From Psychrobacter sp. bablab_jr014 (GTDB lineage Bacteria; Pseudomonadota; Gammaproteobacteria; Pseudomonadales; Moraxellaceae), in assembly GCF_016464015.1 (NCBI RefSeq), contig NZ_JACDXT010000005.1, positions 62,001 to 126,000 of the forward strand: a stretch of 64,000 nt of DNA. Direction: 5' to 3'. The position numbers and the translations under genes were made by a program. The notes beneath the pieces are model-generated. The model did no database searches, had not been told where the DNA came from, and saw only the letters and a program-made list of their open reading frames with translations. How positions within the stretch are numbered: position 1 is the stretch's first letter; each line of letters opens with the position of its first letter. Positions 28,042-37,420 of the stretch are shown here, in pieces.

Positions 28042-29019
28042 CTATACGATCGCAGGCGCGTTGCCAAACACGCCGTTTTTATAATCGTGAAAGGCTTGCT
28101 CCAGCTCAATCCGCGTATTCATAACAAAAGGCCCATGCGCGGCGATAGGTTCGCCAAGCGGTTGACCACTCAGTAGCAACAGCTTAGTGCTAGAGTGGTT
28201 CGCCAGCATGTCCGCTGTGATAGACAAGCGTACCGTGTCATATCCATTGGGGTCAACTGCGCCATCTATCAATGCGCTACAGGTCGGTGCAGCAAACTGT
28301 ACCAAAGTCCCCGCACGGGCACGTGCGCCTTGTACCAGTACTTCACCTTCTTGCATTAAGATAAGTAGCGTATGACATTTAGGTACGTGTAGCTCAATAG
28401 TACCGATAGCATCAAGGGTAATATCCCACAGATTAATGGGCGAAAATGTGTCAATTTTAGCTTGTGCTTGTGCACACTCGCCAGCAATCAGGGTCACTGT
28501 GCCCAGCGACCTAGTGATGTCGTCATTATCATACAAAGGCAGGTTTGGCATTTGTTCTCGTTTGAGGCTTTGATAGCGCGGCGCGGTATGTTTATGCGCT
28601 TTAGGCAAATTGACCCACAGCTGCACGGTATTAAACACCCCACCTTCGCGGCTAAACTTAGGGGAATGAAATTCCTCATGCATGATACCGCTGCCTGCCG
28701 TTATCCATTGTATATCTCCATCTCGTAACGTGCCTTGACCGCCAATCGTATCAAAGTGACTCAGCTCGCCATGATAGATGACGGTAACGATATCAAAGCC
28801 TTTGTGCGGATGCAGACCGATACCATGCGGACGTTCTTCATAGTCAGGGTTAGGGGCAAAATAGGTGGGCTCGCCATAGTCGAGCAGTAAGAAAGGATCG
28901 GTATGCGTATGGTTAAACTGAGAGGTACCTGCTAAATGATTGATCACAGTCTTGACATAAAAGCCATCACCAATCCATTGGCTGGGTACATTATCATGCA
29001 GATGTTCAATTGCGCGCAT
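28042..29019 (-). CDS. Pirin family protein
   Basis: A 325-residue bicupin. The N-terminal cupin contains the pirin signature HPHKGFDIVTVIYHGEL followed by GGQGTLRDGDIQWITAGSGIMHEE, which supplies the three histidines and one glutamate that bind the metal. The second cupin, from about residue 215, lacks a metal site, as usual, and the C-terminal PLGEPIAAHGPFVMNT is typical of the family. Bacterial pirins have quercetin 2,3-dioxygenase activity or regulatory roles, and which applies here is unknown. The family average is about 280-300 residues, so this one is slightly long. Confidence 0.92.
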   Translation of the reverse strand: MRAIEHLHDNVPSQWIGDGFYVKTVINHLAGTSQFNHTHTDPFLLLDYGEPTYFAPNPDYEERPHGIGLHPHKGFDIVTVIYHGELSHFDTIGGQGTLRDGDIQWITAGSGIMHEEFHSPKFSREGGVFNTVQLWVNLPKAHKHTAPRYQSLKREQMPNLPLYDNDDITRSLGTVTLIAGECAQAQAKIDTFSPINLWDITLDAIGTIELHVPKCHTLLILMQEGEVLVQGARARAGTLVQFAAPTCSALIDGAVDPNGYDTVRLSITADMLANHSSTKLLLLSGQPLGEPIAAHGPFVMNTRIELEQAFHDYKNGVFGNAPAIV

Positions 29020-29295
29020 AGGTCAGCATCTCATAAAACGTTGTAAAGCTGTATTAATGAATCAGACCTATCATAAAATAAAAATTACATAGTAATGTAT
29101 AAAATGCTCGAAAAAAGTTGTTTTTTACAAAAAAACAAGTAACGTTTACTATTGCTTAAGGATTCACATCTGCCGATAGACTATCAGCTCATATAAATCA
29201 GCGGCTCAAAAACGAGGCAGTCAATGACTCATCGATTGGTATTTACAGACTCAATTCGCAAATAGCGCATCGATGAGCGCCTTTAAAGACCGTGA

Positions 29296-30570
29296 TTACT
29301 TTTTAGCCGCCAACGCTTGCGCGCACGCGTAGCTACTTGCCCATGCCCATTGAAAGTTATAACCACCGAGCCAACCTGTGACATCCAGCACTTCACCAAT
29401 AAAATACAAGCCCTTTTGCTGCTTACTTTCCATAGTTTTGGACGATACCTCATCGGTATTGACCCCGCCGCGTGTCACCTCAGCGGTGCGGTAGCCTTCG
29501 GTACCTGACGGCTTAAGCGTCCAGCCGTTTAATGTCTCGCCGAGCAGACGCAGCTGTTCGTCTTTGATATTGGCCAGCTCAGTATCACGATAGTCGTGCC
29601 ATAGGTGCGTTTGTAGGGCGCTTAATAGTTTTTTGGGCAGCTTGTCTTCTGTATATTCTGCCAGCACTGTGCGTACCAGCTGTTTTGGATGCTGCTGCTT
29701 ATGTGTTAATAATAATTCGCTGACGTCCGTCATGGGGAACAAATTAATCGTAATGGTTTCGCCTGTGTGCCAATAGTTTGACAGCTGGAGCATACTTGGG
29801 CCTGAGAGTCCGCGGTGGGTAAAGAGCAGCGGCAAGCGAAATGAAGCGCGCTCATTGCTCGCCACGACAGGGATACTCACGCCTGACAAACTGCGTATCA
29901 GCTCGCCGATTTGGTCGGTAAAGGTAAAGGGCACAAGGCTTGCGCTGCATGGCTCAATCTGATGTCCAAACTGCTCTGCCAACTGATAACCCAGTCCGCT
30001 TGCGCCCATGGTCGGGATAGACAGTCCGCCTGTGGCTACGACGACGGCGCGACTGTGATACGTCGTTCCAGTCTTATCCGTCACGGTAGATTTTTTATTG
30101 GCTTTGGGCGTGGTGCGAATGGCAAAGTGCGTGCCATCTGCCCCGTCCGCATTATCAGCGCTGAGGCTGTCAATCTGGGTATTCAAGCGTATCTCAATGC
30201 CAGCGCCTTGGCACTCGTTAAGCAGCATGGTCAAGATATCTTGCGCTGAATCATCACAAAACAGCTGCCCGTGCTCGCGCTCGTGATAGGCGATTTTGTG
30301 CCGCTCAACCATGGCGATAAATTCCCAGCTTGGGTAACGGCTCAGTGCCGACTTACAAAAATGGCTGTTGGCGCTGATAAAGTGCTCAGGCGCGACAAAA
30401 TAATTGGTAAAGTTGCAGCGTCCGCCACCAGACATCAGAATTTTTTTGCCTGCTTTGTTGGCGTGGTCGAGCACCAAAACACGCAGACCGCGTTGCCCTG
30501 CATGTAGCGCGCAATATAGTCCCGATGCACCTGCACCAATAATAATGACGTCATAAGAGGTTGGGGTCAT
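29296..30570 (-). CDS. NAD(P)/FAD-dependent flavoprotein, HI0933/YhiN family
   Basis: A 424-residue flavoprotein with an N-terminal Rossmann fold (DVIIIGAGASGLYCALHAGQ) and the family motif KILMSGGGRCNFTN about 45 residues in. The segment AVVVATGGLSIPTMGASGLGY and the C-terminal FIGEVLDVTGWLGGYNFQWA, which contacts FAD, complete the HI0933-like pattern. Family members are uncharacterised oxidoreductases. ATG 30570 with AGG upstream is chosen over a TTG five codons earlier. The gene is divergent from acs. Confidence 0.92.
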   Translation of the reverse strand: MTPTSYDVIIIGAGASGLYCALHAGQRGLRVLVLDHANKAGKKILMSGGGRCNFTNYFVAPEHFISANSHFCKSALSRYPSWEFIAMVERHKIAYHEREHGQLFCDDSAQDILTMLLNECQGAGIEIRLNTQIDSLSADNADGADGTHFAIRTTPKANKKSTVTDKTGTTYHSRAVVVATGGLSIPTMGASGLGYQLAEQFGHQIEPCSASLVPFTFTDQIGELIRSLSGVSIPVVASNERASFRLPLLFTHRGLSGPSMLQLSNYWHTGETITINLFPMTDVSELLLTHKQQHPKQLVRTVLAEYTEDKLPKKLLSALQTHLWHDYRDTELANIKDEQLRLLGETLNGWTLKPSGTEGYRTAEVTRGGVNTDEVSSKTMESKQQKGLYFIGEVLDVTGWLGGYNFQWAWASSYACAQALAAKK

Positions 30571-30795
30571 GAAGATACCTAACAAATAATTTTTTTAAAA
30601 AATAGTGAATATCAATAAATACGGTATTGGCGGGCGATTTCAAAACTCCCCATATATAGCAAGGGTTTGCGCGATTTGGGGGAAGGTTTTGTCTATTGTA
30701 GCATTTTGAGCAATGCCTTGTGACAACGGGGTTTGCGTGATTTTTCTGCGCCGTTTGGTAGTTGTGTTACCGCCCCTTGCAACCCCTTAACTTAT

Positions 30796-30864
30796 TTGTC
30801 AAACTATAGTCGACACGCTACTGTGCTGTACGTGACATTGGTATAAGGAAATCTTTGGTACAGC
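30796..30864 (+). promoter_or_regulatory. Candidate acs promoter with inverted repeat
   Basis: TTGTCA (30796-30801), a 17-bp spacer and TACTGT (30819-30824) form a moderate sigma-70 promoter. GCTGTAC (30825-30831) and GTACAGC (30858-30864) flank the region just downstream as an inverted repeat, possibly an operator or leader hairpin. The rest of the 392-bp gap shows nothing else that I can identify. Confidence 0.35.
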
Positions 30865-30962
30865 GTACAGTTGTGTCGGTATGTCTGACGACATTTTCTT
30901 AACGCGCCTGCGTTGATGCCGACATTCAAAAGAAATAACGATAATCGAAAAGGAATTTGACC

Positions 30963-32930
30963 ATGACTCAAAAGACGTTCCCCGTAACCGAAGCGTTTGC
31001 AAAAGCCGCGAATACCAATCCTGAACAATATCAAGCGCAATACGCTCAATCTGTCAATTCAGCAGAGGGTAGAGATGCTTTTTGGGGTGAGCGGGCAAAG
31101 CTAATCGATTGGATTAAAGAACCTACAGTGGTCAGTAATGTCAGCTACGATCTAGAAGATTTTCGCATTAAGTGGTTCGAAGATGGCGTGCTCAATATCT
31201 CTGTTAACTGTCTTGACCGCCATGTCAAAACCCAACCATTAAAGCCTGCCATCATTTGGGAAGGCGACCACCCCTCACAGCACAAAATCATCTCATTTAA
31301 AGAACTGCATGCCGAAGTCTGCCGCTTGGGCAATGCCATGCGTAAACTGGGCGTTAAAAAAGGCGATCGCGTTACCTTATATATGCCAATGGTGCCTGAA
31401 GCAATGATTTCTATGCTCGCCTGTGCGCGTATTGGCGCTGTGCATTCGGTCGTTTTTGGTGGCTTTTCTGCAGACAGCCTTGCCAATCGTATCGTAGACA
31501 GCCAATCAAAGCTGGTCATTACTGCTGACGAAGGCTTGCGCGGTGGCAAGCACACACCACTAAAAATGAACGTCGATCGCGCCCTTGATGTAGAAGGGAC
31601 AGACTGCGTTGAAAAAGTCATTGTGGTACACCGTACGGGCACTTCTATTCCTATGAGTGGTCGCCGTGACGCATGGTATCACTCGCTGGTTGATGGTCAA
31701 AGCGAAGTGTGCGAGCCAGAACCCATGAATGCCGAAGATCCTTTATTCTTGCTCTACACCTCAGGATCGACAGGCAAACCAAAAGGCGTCCTGCACACGA
31801 CAGGCGGCTACATTACTTATGCCTTATCGACATTCCGCGACGTCTTTGATGTCAAAGAAGACGACGTGTATTGGTGTACTGCTGATGTGGGCTGGATTAC
31901 AGGTCACACTTACACTACTTACGCGCCGCTTGCGAACGGTACGACAACGGTCATGTTCGAAGGCGTGCCAGAGTTTCCAACGTGGGCGCGTGTGGGCAAT
32001 ATCATTGACAAGCATGATGTGAGCATTTTATACACCGCACCGACTGCCATCCGCGCCATGATGAAAGAAGGCGATGCTTTCGTGCGTGAGTCTGCGCGTA
32101 ACAGCCTGCGTCTGCTCGGTAGTGTGGGCGAGCCGATTAACCCTGAAGCGTGGGATTGGTACTATCATGTGGTGGGCAATGCGCGCTGTCCTATCGTCGA
32201 TACATGGTGGCAGACCGAAACGGGCGGTATCTTGATGGCACCGCTACCTAATACGGTGGACTTGAAGCCAGGCGCTGCGATGAACCCGCTATATGGTATC
32301 CGACCGAATTTGGTCGATGAAAAGGGCAACATCTTAGAAGGCGCAACCGAAGGCAACTTGGTTATCAGCGACAGCTGGCCAGGTCAGATGCGCACCATTT
32401 ATGGCAATCATCAGCGCTTTTTAGAGGCTTATTTTAGTACCTATAAAGGTCACTACTTTACAGGCGACGGCGCGCAGCGTGATGAAGACGGTCACTACTG
32501 GATTACAGGCCGTGTCGATGACGTCTTAAACGTCTCAGGTCACCGCCTCGGTACAGCTGAAATTGAAAGCGCCTTGGTTGCGCACCCTGCGACCGCAGAA
32601 GCGGCCATTGTAGGTATGCCGCATCCGATTCGCGGTGAGGGGATTTGCGCCTTTATTATCCTAAAATCAGGTGAGCAGGACAGCAGCAATTTACGTGCTG
32701 AGCTGAACCGCCATGTGCGTACCGAGATTGGCCCGATTGCAGGACTGGATTCTATCTATATCGTTGATGCACTGCCCAAAACGCGCTCTGGCAAAATCAT
32801 GCGCCGCATCTTGCGTAAGCTGGCCGCTGGTCAAGACGACCAGTTGGGAGATTTGTCGACCTTGGCAGACAGCGATGTGGTTGAAACCTTGATTGAGGTG
32901 GTCAAAAAAGACCGTCTAGAGAAGGCATAA
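30963..32930 (+). CDS. acs: Acetate-CoA ligase (acetyl-CoA synthetase)
   Basis: A 655-residue AMP-forming enzyme that turns acetate, ATP and CoA into acetyl-CoA; it is the high-affinity acetate uptake route beside AckA-Pta. Motifs are [17 protein letters not shown] (P-loop), [10 protein letters not shown], the TWWQTETGG signature, [20 protein letters not shown] and the C-terminal [15 protein letters not shown], whose lysine is the regulatory acetylation site in this family. ATG 30963 has AAGGAA seven bases before it; the TTG at 30957 is less likely. The length is standard. Confidence 0.97.
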   Translation: MTQKTFPVTEAFAKAANTNPEQYQAQYAQSVNSAEGRDAFWGERAKLIDWIKEPTVVSNVSYDLEDFRIKWFEDGVLNISVNCLDRHVKTQPLKPAIIWEGDHPSQHKIISFKELHAEVCRLGNAMRKLGVKKGDRVTLYMPMVPEAMISMLACARIGAVHSVVFGGFSADSLANRIVDSQSKLVITADEGLRGGKHTPLKMNVDRALDVEGTDCVEKVIVVHRTGTSIPMSGRRDAWYHSLVDGQSEVCEPEPMNAEDPLFLLYTSGSTGKPKGVLHTTGGYITYALSTFRDVFDVKEDDVYWCTADVGWITGHTYTTYAPLANGTTTVMFEGVPEFPTWARVGNIIDKHDVSILYTAPTAIRAMMKEGDAFVRESARNSLRLLGSVGEPINPEAWDWYYHVVGNARCPIVDTWWQTETGGILMAPLPNTVDLKPGAAMNPLYGIRPNLVDEKGNILEGATEGNLVISDSWPGQMRTIYGNHQRFLEAYFSTYKGHYFTGDGAQRDEDGHYWITGRVDDVLNVSGHRLGTAEIESALVAHPATAEAAIVGMPHPIRGEGICAFIILKSGEQDSSNLRAELNRHVRTEIGPIAGLDSIYIVDALPKTRSGKIMRRILRKLAAGQDDQLGDLSTLADSDVVETLIEVVKKDRLEKA

Positions 32931-33001
32931 AGGTCATTGAAACGATTAAAGCGTCAATCAATCACAAAACGTTGACAATTTGCGCACCATAAGCCAATAA
33001 C

Positions 33002-33040
33002 AAAGCCATGCATCGTCGGATAGCATGGCTTTTTATTTTT
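33002..33040 (+). terminator. Intrinsic terminator of acs
   Basis: AAAGCCATGC pairs with GCATGGCTTT, followed by TTATTTTT. Confidence 0.85.
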
Positions 33041-33082
33041 AGATGAATGGTATAAGCACTATCATAAATAGAGGCGTACATC

Positions 33083-34219
33083 ATGACGGATACCAGTGCT
33101 CAGACAACACGTATTGCCATTATTGGTGGCGGACTGACAGGGCTAATCAGCGCCGCGCTACTACAGCGTGAATGGACAACGCAGCGTAACCATCCTTTGC
33201 GTATTACCGTCTTTGAAAAGTCACGTGGCGTTGGGCGCATGGCGACCCGTTATCGTAAACCGCAGACGAGCAGTAAGCAAGAGTGGCAATGGGCGATGGG
33301 GGTACAAAGCTTTAGCGCAAAATCAGACGCCTTTAAAGCCTTCATCGCACCATTTATTGATGCCAATATTCTAGCGCCGTGGCAGAGCCGTATTGCACAT
33401 ATTAAAGAAGCGCAAACTAAGACCGTAGATAGTATCAGCGCAAATATTAGAACGGAGACACCTGAGCATCCGCGCTATATCAGTAGCCCAAAAATGACCA
33501 GTTGGGGACGCGCCATTGCCGATAGTTTGACGCATACCGAGATTCAGTTTAAGACACGCATTGCGCCGCTGACTGACAGCATTTTAGATAATCAAGGTGC
33601 AACGCCGCGCACCAAGCTGTATGACGAGGAAGGCAGTAGCGTCGGTGTCTTTGACTGGTTTATTTGTACCGCGCCCAATGTACAGGCAGCAGAACTGTTT
33701 GCAGACACAAGTTTTACTGCTAAAGATAAGATATTAATCCCCAGCATGCAGGCATGTTATACCCTGATGCTGGGCTGGCAAGACAAAGCGCATCTGCCGT
33801 CATGCTTGCAAGAGAACATGCGTCAGTGGTCGGTATTGTCGCTCGCTGATGGTATTTTAGACAAGGTCTTTATTGAACATGACAAGCCTGAACACGGCCA
33901 TCTGCTGCCGAGCGTAACCATTCATGCGGACAATGCGTGGTCGGAGGTGCACGTAGATGATGACCAAGAGAGCGTACACACCCATCTGCTTAAAGCGGCG
34001 CAGCAGGTACTTGGCTGGACGAGCAACACCGCGCCTAACCACATTGATTTACACCGCTGGCGCTATGCCGCAACAACAGGCGAGCGCCTGAATGATGTGC
34101 CATTGATAGATAAGAATAAACGCTGGCTGGTCACAGGCGATTGGTGCGGTGCGGGCAGTATTGAGGCTTGCTATCAAATGGCAGCAGCAAGCATCACGGC
34201 TGTCATATCCGCATCATAA
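33083..34219 (+). CDS. FAD-dependent oxidoreductase, bacterial renalase-like
   Basis: A 378-residue flavoprotein. The N-terminal dinucleotide fold RIAIIGGGLTGLISAALLQ and the following VFEKSRGVGRMATR (usual family form GVGGRMATR, one glycine fewer here) identify the renalase-like amine-oxidase group. The C-terminal HRWRYAATTGE and WLVTGDWCGAGSIEACYQMA contact FAD and are typical of this group. Bacterial renalases re-oxidise faulty dihydronicotinamide isomers, and whether that holds here is unproven. GAGG lies about eight bases before the ATG. Confidence 0.82.
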   Translation: MTDTSAQTTRIAIIGGGLTGLISAALLQREWTTQRNHPLRITVFEKSRGVGRMATRYRKPQTSSKQEWQWAMGVQSFSAKSDAFKAFIAPFIDANILAPWQSRIAHIKEAQTKTVDSISANIRTETPEHPRYISSPKMTSWGRAIADSLTHTEIQFKTRIAPLTDSILDNQGATPRTKLYDEEGSSVGVFDWFICTAPNVQAAELFADTSFTAKDKILIPSMQACYTLMLGWQDKAHLPSCLQENMRQWSVLSLADGILDKVFIEHDKPEHGHLLPSVTIHADNAWSEVHVDDDQESVHTHLLKAAQQVLGWTSNTAPNHIDLHRWRYAATTGERLNDVPLIDKNKRWLVTGDWCGAGSIEACYQMAAASITAVISAS

Positions 34220-34308
34220 AGCGTCGTTATTATCAAAAAAGAACATTGAAAAAAGCGTAATGAAAAAGCATCAAGAAACGGATGAATAATAAGACATTAT
34301 CGTAAGAC

Positions 34309-34384
34309 AAAAAAAAGCCCGCAGAGGAGGAACTGCGGACTGAGGAAAGCATGACATTACTGGTTTTGTCGTCCCTTTGCCTTA
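34309..34384 (-). ncRNA. Putative small RNA upstream of pgsA
   Basis: A minus-strand terminator has no protein gene to serve: CCGCAG pairs with CTGCGG (34319-34324 and 34333-34338) and continues into GC then eight Ts at 34316-34309. Reading back, TTGATT (34418-34413), a 16-bp spacer and CATTAT (34396-34391) form a fair promoter, which gives a transcript of about 75 nt. On the RNA the terminator loop is UUCCUCCU (34332-34325), a perfect anti-Shine-Dalgarno sequence, as expected of an sRNA that blocks ribosome binding sites. No open frame lies within. Existence and targets are unproven. Confidence 0.45.
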
Positions 34385-34577
34385 CTTACCATAATGCCGT
34401 TAATCCTAATAAAATCAAGCGCTTGTCATCTTTGCTTACAACTTCTTAAGACCAGCGTATTTGCGGCATTGTGTTTTTAGCCAAGTGTTTGGCGGATTGC
34501 CCACAGATGGCATGACGTTCAGATGGAAAAGTGCTAAGCTATTTGCCATTACTATGACCACCATACAATGAGTTACC

Positions 34578-35243
34578 ATGACCGAGCGCTCGCAACCCAG
34601 TAATCAAAACGCGCAAAGCATTTTTAATTTGCCGAACAATCTGACCATCGCGCGTATCGTGATGATACCGCTGTTCATTGCGATTGCGTACTGGCCGCCT
34701 GCGCTTGGTATTGGTGTGCCGCTGATTCCTGACAATGTCATCGCCCGTGTGGGCATGAATGAGTTTAGCGACAGCTTACTGCGTCATGTGTTGCTGACCT
34801 TTGTGTTTGTACTCGCGGCAGTGACCGATTGGCTCGATGGTTACTTGGCGCGTAAGATGAACATCACCTCAGCCTTTGGGCGCTTTCTTGACCCTGTTGC
34901 CGACAAATTGATGGTCGCCGCCGCGCTCATTATTTTGGTGCAGTGGCACCCGAACATCATTATGGCGATTGCCGCGATTGTGATTATCTCGCGTGAGATT
35001 GCCGTTTCGGCATTGCGCGAATGGATGGCAGAGCTGGGCAACCGTACCAGCGTGGCGGTGTCGTATGTCGGCAAGCTCAAAACCACCTTTCAGATGATTG
35101 CCATCACGGTGCTGTTGTTAAATTGGGAATCGCTTGAATTGGTCGGCTATCTGCTGATGGTCGCCGCAGTGATATTAACCCTATGGTCGATGATGATTTA
35201 TTTAAAAGCAGCATGGCCGTATCTTAAACAAAGCGGTAGTTAG
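34578..35243 (+). CDS. pgsA: CDP-diacylglycerol-glycerol-3-phosphate 3-phosphatidyltransferase
   Basis: A 221-residue inner-membrane enzyme that makes phosphatidylglycerophosphate, the precursor of phosphatidylglycerol and cardiolipin. The CDP-alcohol phosphotransferase motif is complete: DWLDGYLARKMNITSAFGRF then LDPVADKL, with the spacing D-G-x2-A-R-x8-G-x3-D-x3-D. The N-terminus NLPNNLTIARIVMIPLFI and about five hydrophobic helices fit the family. There is an insertion between the first helix and the motif (VPLIPDNVIARVGMNEFSD). The TAG stop at 35241-35243 consists of the first three bases of a MITE-like element. Confidence 0.95.
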   Translation: MTERSQPSNQNAQSIFNLPNNLTIARIVMIPLFIAIAYWPPALGIGVPLIPDNVIARVGMNEFSDSLLRHVLLTFVFVLAAVTDWLDGYLARKMNITSAFGRFLDPVADKLMVAAALIILVQWHPNIIMAIAAIVIISREIAVSALREWMAELGNRTSVAVSYVGKLKTTFQMIAITVLLLNWESLELVGYLLMVAAVILTLWSMMIYLKAAWPYLKQSGS

Positions 35244-35414
35244 GGCGTGTCCCTAATTCAAGCGTTTATGACTAAATGGGCTAAAAATGGCTAAATCTTT
35301 GGCAAACGGTGTCAAATAGCTGGCCAATATCTTGATATTACCTGCGCTATTTTCCTTGTTTGCCTGCGATTTATCTCATTTTTATCACCATTTTTAAAAT
35401 AGGGACACGCCCTA
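35241..35414. repeat. MITE-like element, 174 bp, copy 1
   Basis: It has perfect 15-bp terminal inverted repeats, TAGGGCGTGTCCCTA (35241-35255) and TAGGGACACGCCCTA (35400-35414). The interior is closely related to 52611-52783 and, in reverse, to 45056-45230. It has no coding capacity. If TA is the duplicated target, the element proper runs from GGGCGTGT to ACACGCCC. The first three bases form the pgsA stop codon, and it sits between that stop and the pgsA terminator. Confidence 0.85.
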
Positions 35415-35440
35415 GTCAGCCCTGCAAAATAAATAGATAA

Positions 35441-35474
35441 AAAAAGCCAATCGCCATAAACGATTGGCTTTTTT
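35441..35474. terminator. Intrinsic terminator downstream of pgsA
   Basis: AAGCCAATCG pairs with CGATTGGCTT, with T6 on the plus strand and T5 or more on the minus strand. The MITE separates it from pgsA. Confidence 0.85.
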
Positions 35475-35621
35475 AATGGGAAATTATAAGAAAAGGCAAA
35501 CAAAAGATTGTTATATAGATTAAATAAAAGTAAAAATTACGTTATAATGTATTTTTTAGCAAACAAAAGAAAAGATAATTATTTTATTATTTTGATTTTA
35601 AGATATAGGGCAGAGAACAGT

Positions 35622-36383
35622 ATGCGCTTTAGCAAAAGTAAGTTGATGATAACAACAGTCGGACTGGCGCTTGTGGCAGGGTGCTCATCAAATTCCAATT
35701 ACCAAGTCAGTGAAAGTAACGCGCCAAGTATGCAGACAGCAGATGCGTCAGAACGTCTCGGTACGACATGGGGCGATGAGGTCAGCTCTAGTGTGCGCAG
35801 TGTCGATTTGCGCCGCGTCGATCAGACGCCAGTGGCACAGACACAGCTCAACTATGCCGACAAATATTATTATGGACAGCAAATCAACAGCATGTCGCTA
35901 TTGGGTGGTAAGGTTGAGATGTCCGTATTGGCTGACCGTGGCACACTGCCTATTTATCGTGATAATGGACAATATTATTTACAAGGCCATGCAGGCCAAG
36001 CCTATCGCTTGTATTATACGAACAACAGTAACCATACGTACGAGGTTGTTGCCAGCGTCGATGGGCTGAATGTTTTAAATGGTGAGGCTGCCAGTCGTTC
36101 TGCCAGTGGCTATGTGTTGTACCCACATGACGAGTTAGTTATTGAAGGCTTTCGCAAAAGCCAAAATGCGGTCGCATCCTTTATCTTTAGTACACCAAAC
36201 GATGCGTATGCCGCCAACACGCCATCAGGTTCAATCGATAATACGGGCGTTATTGGCACGGTGATGTATGAGCTGTATGACCCAAACAAACCGCGTCCCT
36301 ATTCACGTAATACCCAAGCACGCACACCGAACGCTTATCCAGCTGATGGCGGCAATCAGCGCTATGCCCAGCCGCCACAATAA
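35622..36383 (+). CDS. Conserved hypothetical lipoprotein
   Basis: A 253-residue predicted lipoprotein. Although the frame is open from 35508, ATG 35622 starts a clean leader, MRFSKSKLMITTVGLALVAGC, here ending at the lipobox Cys21. A Ser/Asn-rich stretch follows, then a domain (about residues 70-190) with KYYYGQQINSMSLLGGKVEMS and GHAGQAYRLYYTNNSNHTYEVVASVDG-type text (shown in part: YRLYYTNNSNHTYEVV), reminiscent of proteins in which a beta domain mimics a growth- or stress-related envelope protein. The C-terminus is rich in Pro, Asn and Gln and looks unstructured. I do not recognise a function. Single-gene unit bounded by terminators on both sides. Confidence 0.75.
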   Translation: MRFSKSKLMITTVGLALVAGCSSNSNYQVSESNAPSMQTADASERLGTTWGDEVSSSVRSVDLRRVDQTPVAQTQLNYADKYYYGQQINSMSLLGGKVEMSVLADRGTLPIYRDNGQYYLQGHAGQAYRLYYTNNSNHTYEVVASVDGLNVLNGEAASRSASGYVLYPHDELVIEGFRKSQNAVASFIFSTPNDAYAANTPSGSIDNTGVIGTVMYELYDPNKPRPYSRNTQARTPNAYPADGGNQRYAQPPQ

Positions 36384-36420
36384 AACGCCTTATAAATATA
36401 AACCATAAAAATCGCCCACA

Positions 36421-36452
36421 AAAAAAGCCCGCTATCCTAACGGGCTTTTTTA
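36421..36452. terminator. Bidirectional terminator
   Basis: AAAAAGCCCG pairs with CGGGCTTTTT. It lies between the convergent lipoprotein gene and the stress-protein gene. Confidence 0.85.
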
Positions 36453-36482
36453 TCAGCTGTGCTTGACGCATCACGGCACAGA

Positions 36483-36977
36483 TTAGAATGCGATTGAGTG
36501 GTTTTCGCCAACATTATCCGCTTTTTTGCCATCTTGTACGGCGGCAGCGGTCATTTTGAACATATTGACGACCGAGCTGCCGCTGAGCCAGTATTCTGCG
36601 CCGTGCGGTACAACTTTAATCAGCTGTACATTGGCATCTTCTTTACCTTGCTCAAAAAAGGCATTGTATACCGGTGACCACAGTTCTTCTAGTTTTTCTT
36701 GGTCATCGACCAGCTCGGCTTTACCTGTGATAGACACGTAGTCTTTGTCGTCTTGGCTGACGTAGGCGAGGTTAACTTGCGCTTGTTTTTGGATGTCTTT
36801 CACGGTTTCGGTGGTTTTGTCACCGATGAACCAAATTTCTTTTGCGCCCAGACTCGTTTCTGAGGTAGTCATTGGGCAAGCGTGGAGGTGGTCTTCAAAA
36901 GTGCGCGTGGTCATCATCGCATATTTGATGTCTTTGATGATGTCCTGAATCTTATCAATATGTTCTTGCTTATTCAT
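36483..36977 (-). CDS. General-stress-protein-26-like FMN-binding protein (pyridoxamine 5'-phosphate oxidase fold)
   Basis: A 164-residue split-barrel flavin-binding protein. The strands ACPMTTSE, LGAKEIWFIGDKTTETVKDI, QVNLAYVSQDDKDYVSITG and the following KAELVDDQEKLEELWSP match the general stress protein 26 family. The C-terminal AEYWLSGSS is typical too. Members bind FMN and are induced by salt or oxidative stress; the enzymatic role is generally unknown. AAGGACAAAG lies before the ATG at 36977. It is monocistronic, with a terminator downstream. Confidence 0.87.
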   Translation of the reverse strand: MNKQEHIDKIQDIIKDIKYAMMTTRTFEDHLHACPMTTSETSLGAKEIWFIGDKTTETVKDIQKQAQVNLAYVSQDDKDYVSITGKAELVDDQEKLEELWSPVYNAFFEQGKEDANVQLIKVVPHGAEYWLSGSSVVNMFKMTAAAVQDGKKADNVGENHSIAF

Positions 36978-37420
36978 AATCTTTGTCCTTATTCATTGTC
37001 ATTGTTATGTCGTTAGGGATGTCTTAATAAACTGGATACAGCATAGCGAGCAATACCGCCGCGTTTATATAGGCGCGCAGTAATGCGATGTTAGCGTTTG
37101 TAAGGTTTACGCATGTTTGGTAAAAAGTGCCTAAGAAATAGACAGATAGCGCAAAACTTATGGCACAAAAGGGATGAAAATAAAAAATAACGGATGCATA
37201 AGCGAAGAAGAAAAACGAAAGCACGGCAATACCAAAAAAAATAGAAAAGGCTAAAAAATAGTAGGCAAAAACGCCAGTCTGTTAGCAAAATTTGTCTAAA
37301 ATCATGCAGTCGCATGAATTTGAGGTGCTTTGTACCTGTTTCTTAGTGGGCTTCTTGTTATAATGCGCAGACCATTTACTTTGCATGGCAGTGATGCCTT
37401 GATCTTACGGATTATGCCTT
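36978..37420. other. Intergenic region upstream of purL
   Basis: 443 bp with A-rich tracts around 37160-37260. A perfect -10 TATAAT at 37359-37364 (with no good -35) probably starts purL transcription, giving a leader of about 50 nt. I see no PurR-type palindrome and no RNA gene. Confidence 0.4.
37359..37364 (+). promoter_or_regulatory. purL -10 element
   Basis: TATAAT about 57 bp before the purL start. The -35 is not convincing. Confidence 0.4.
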
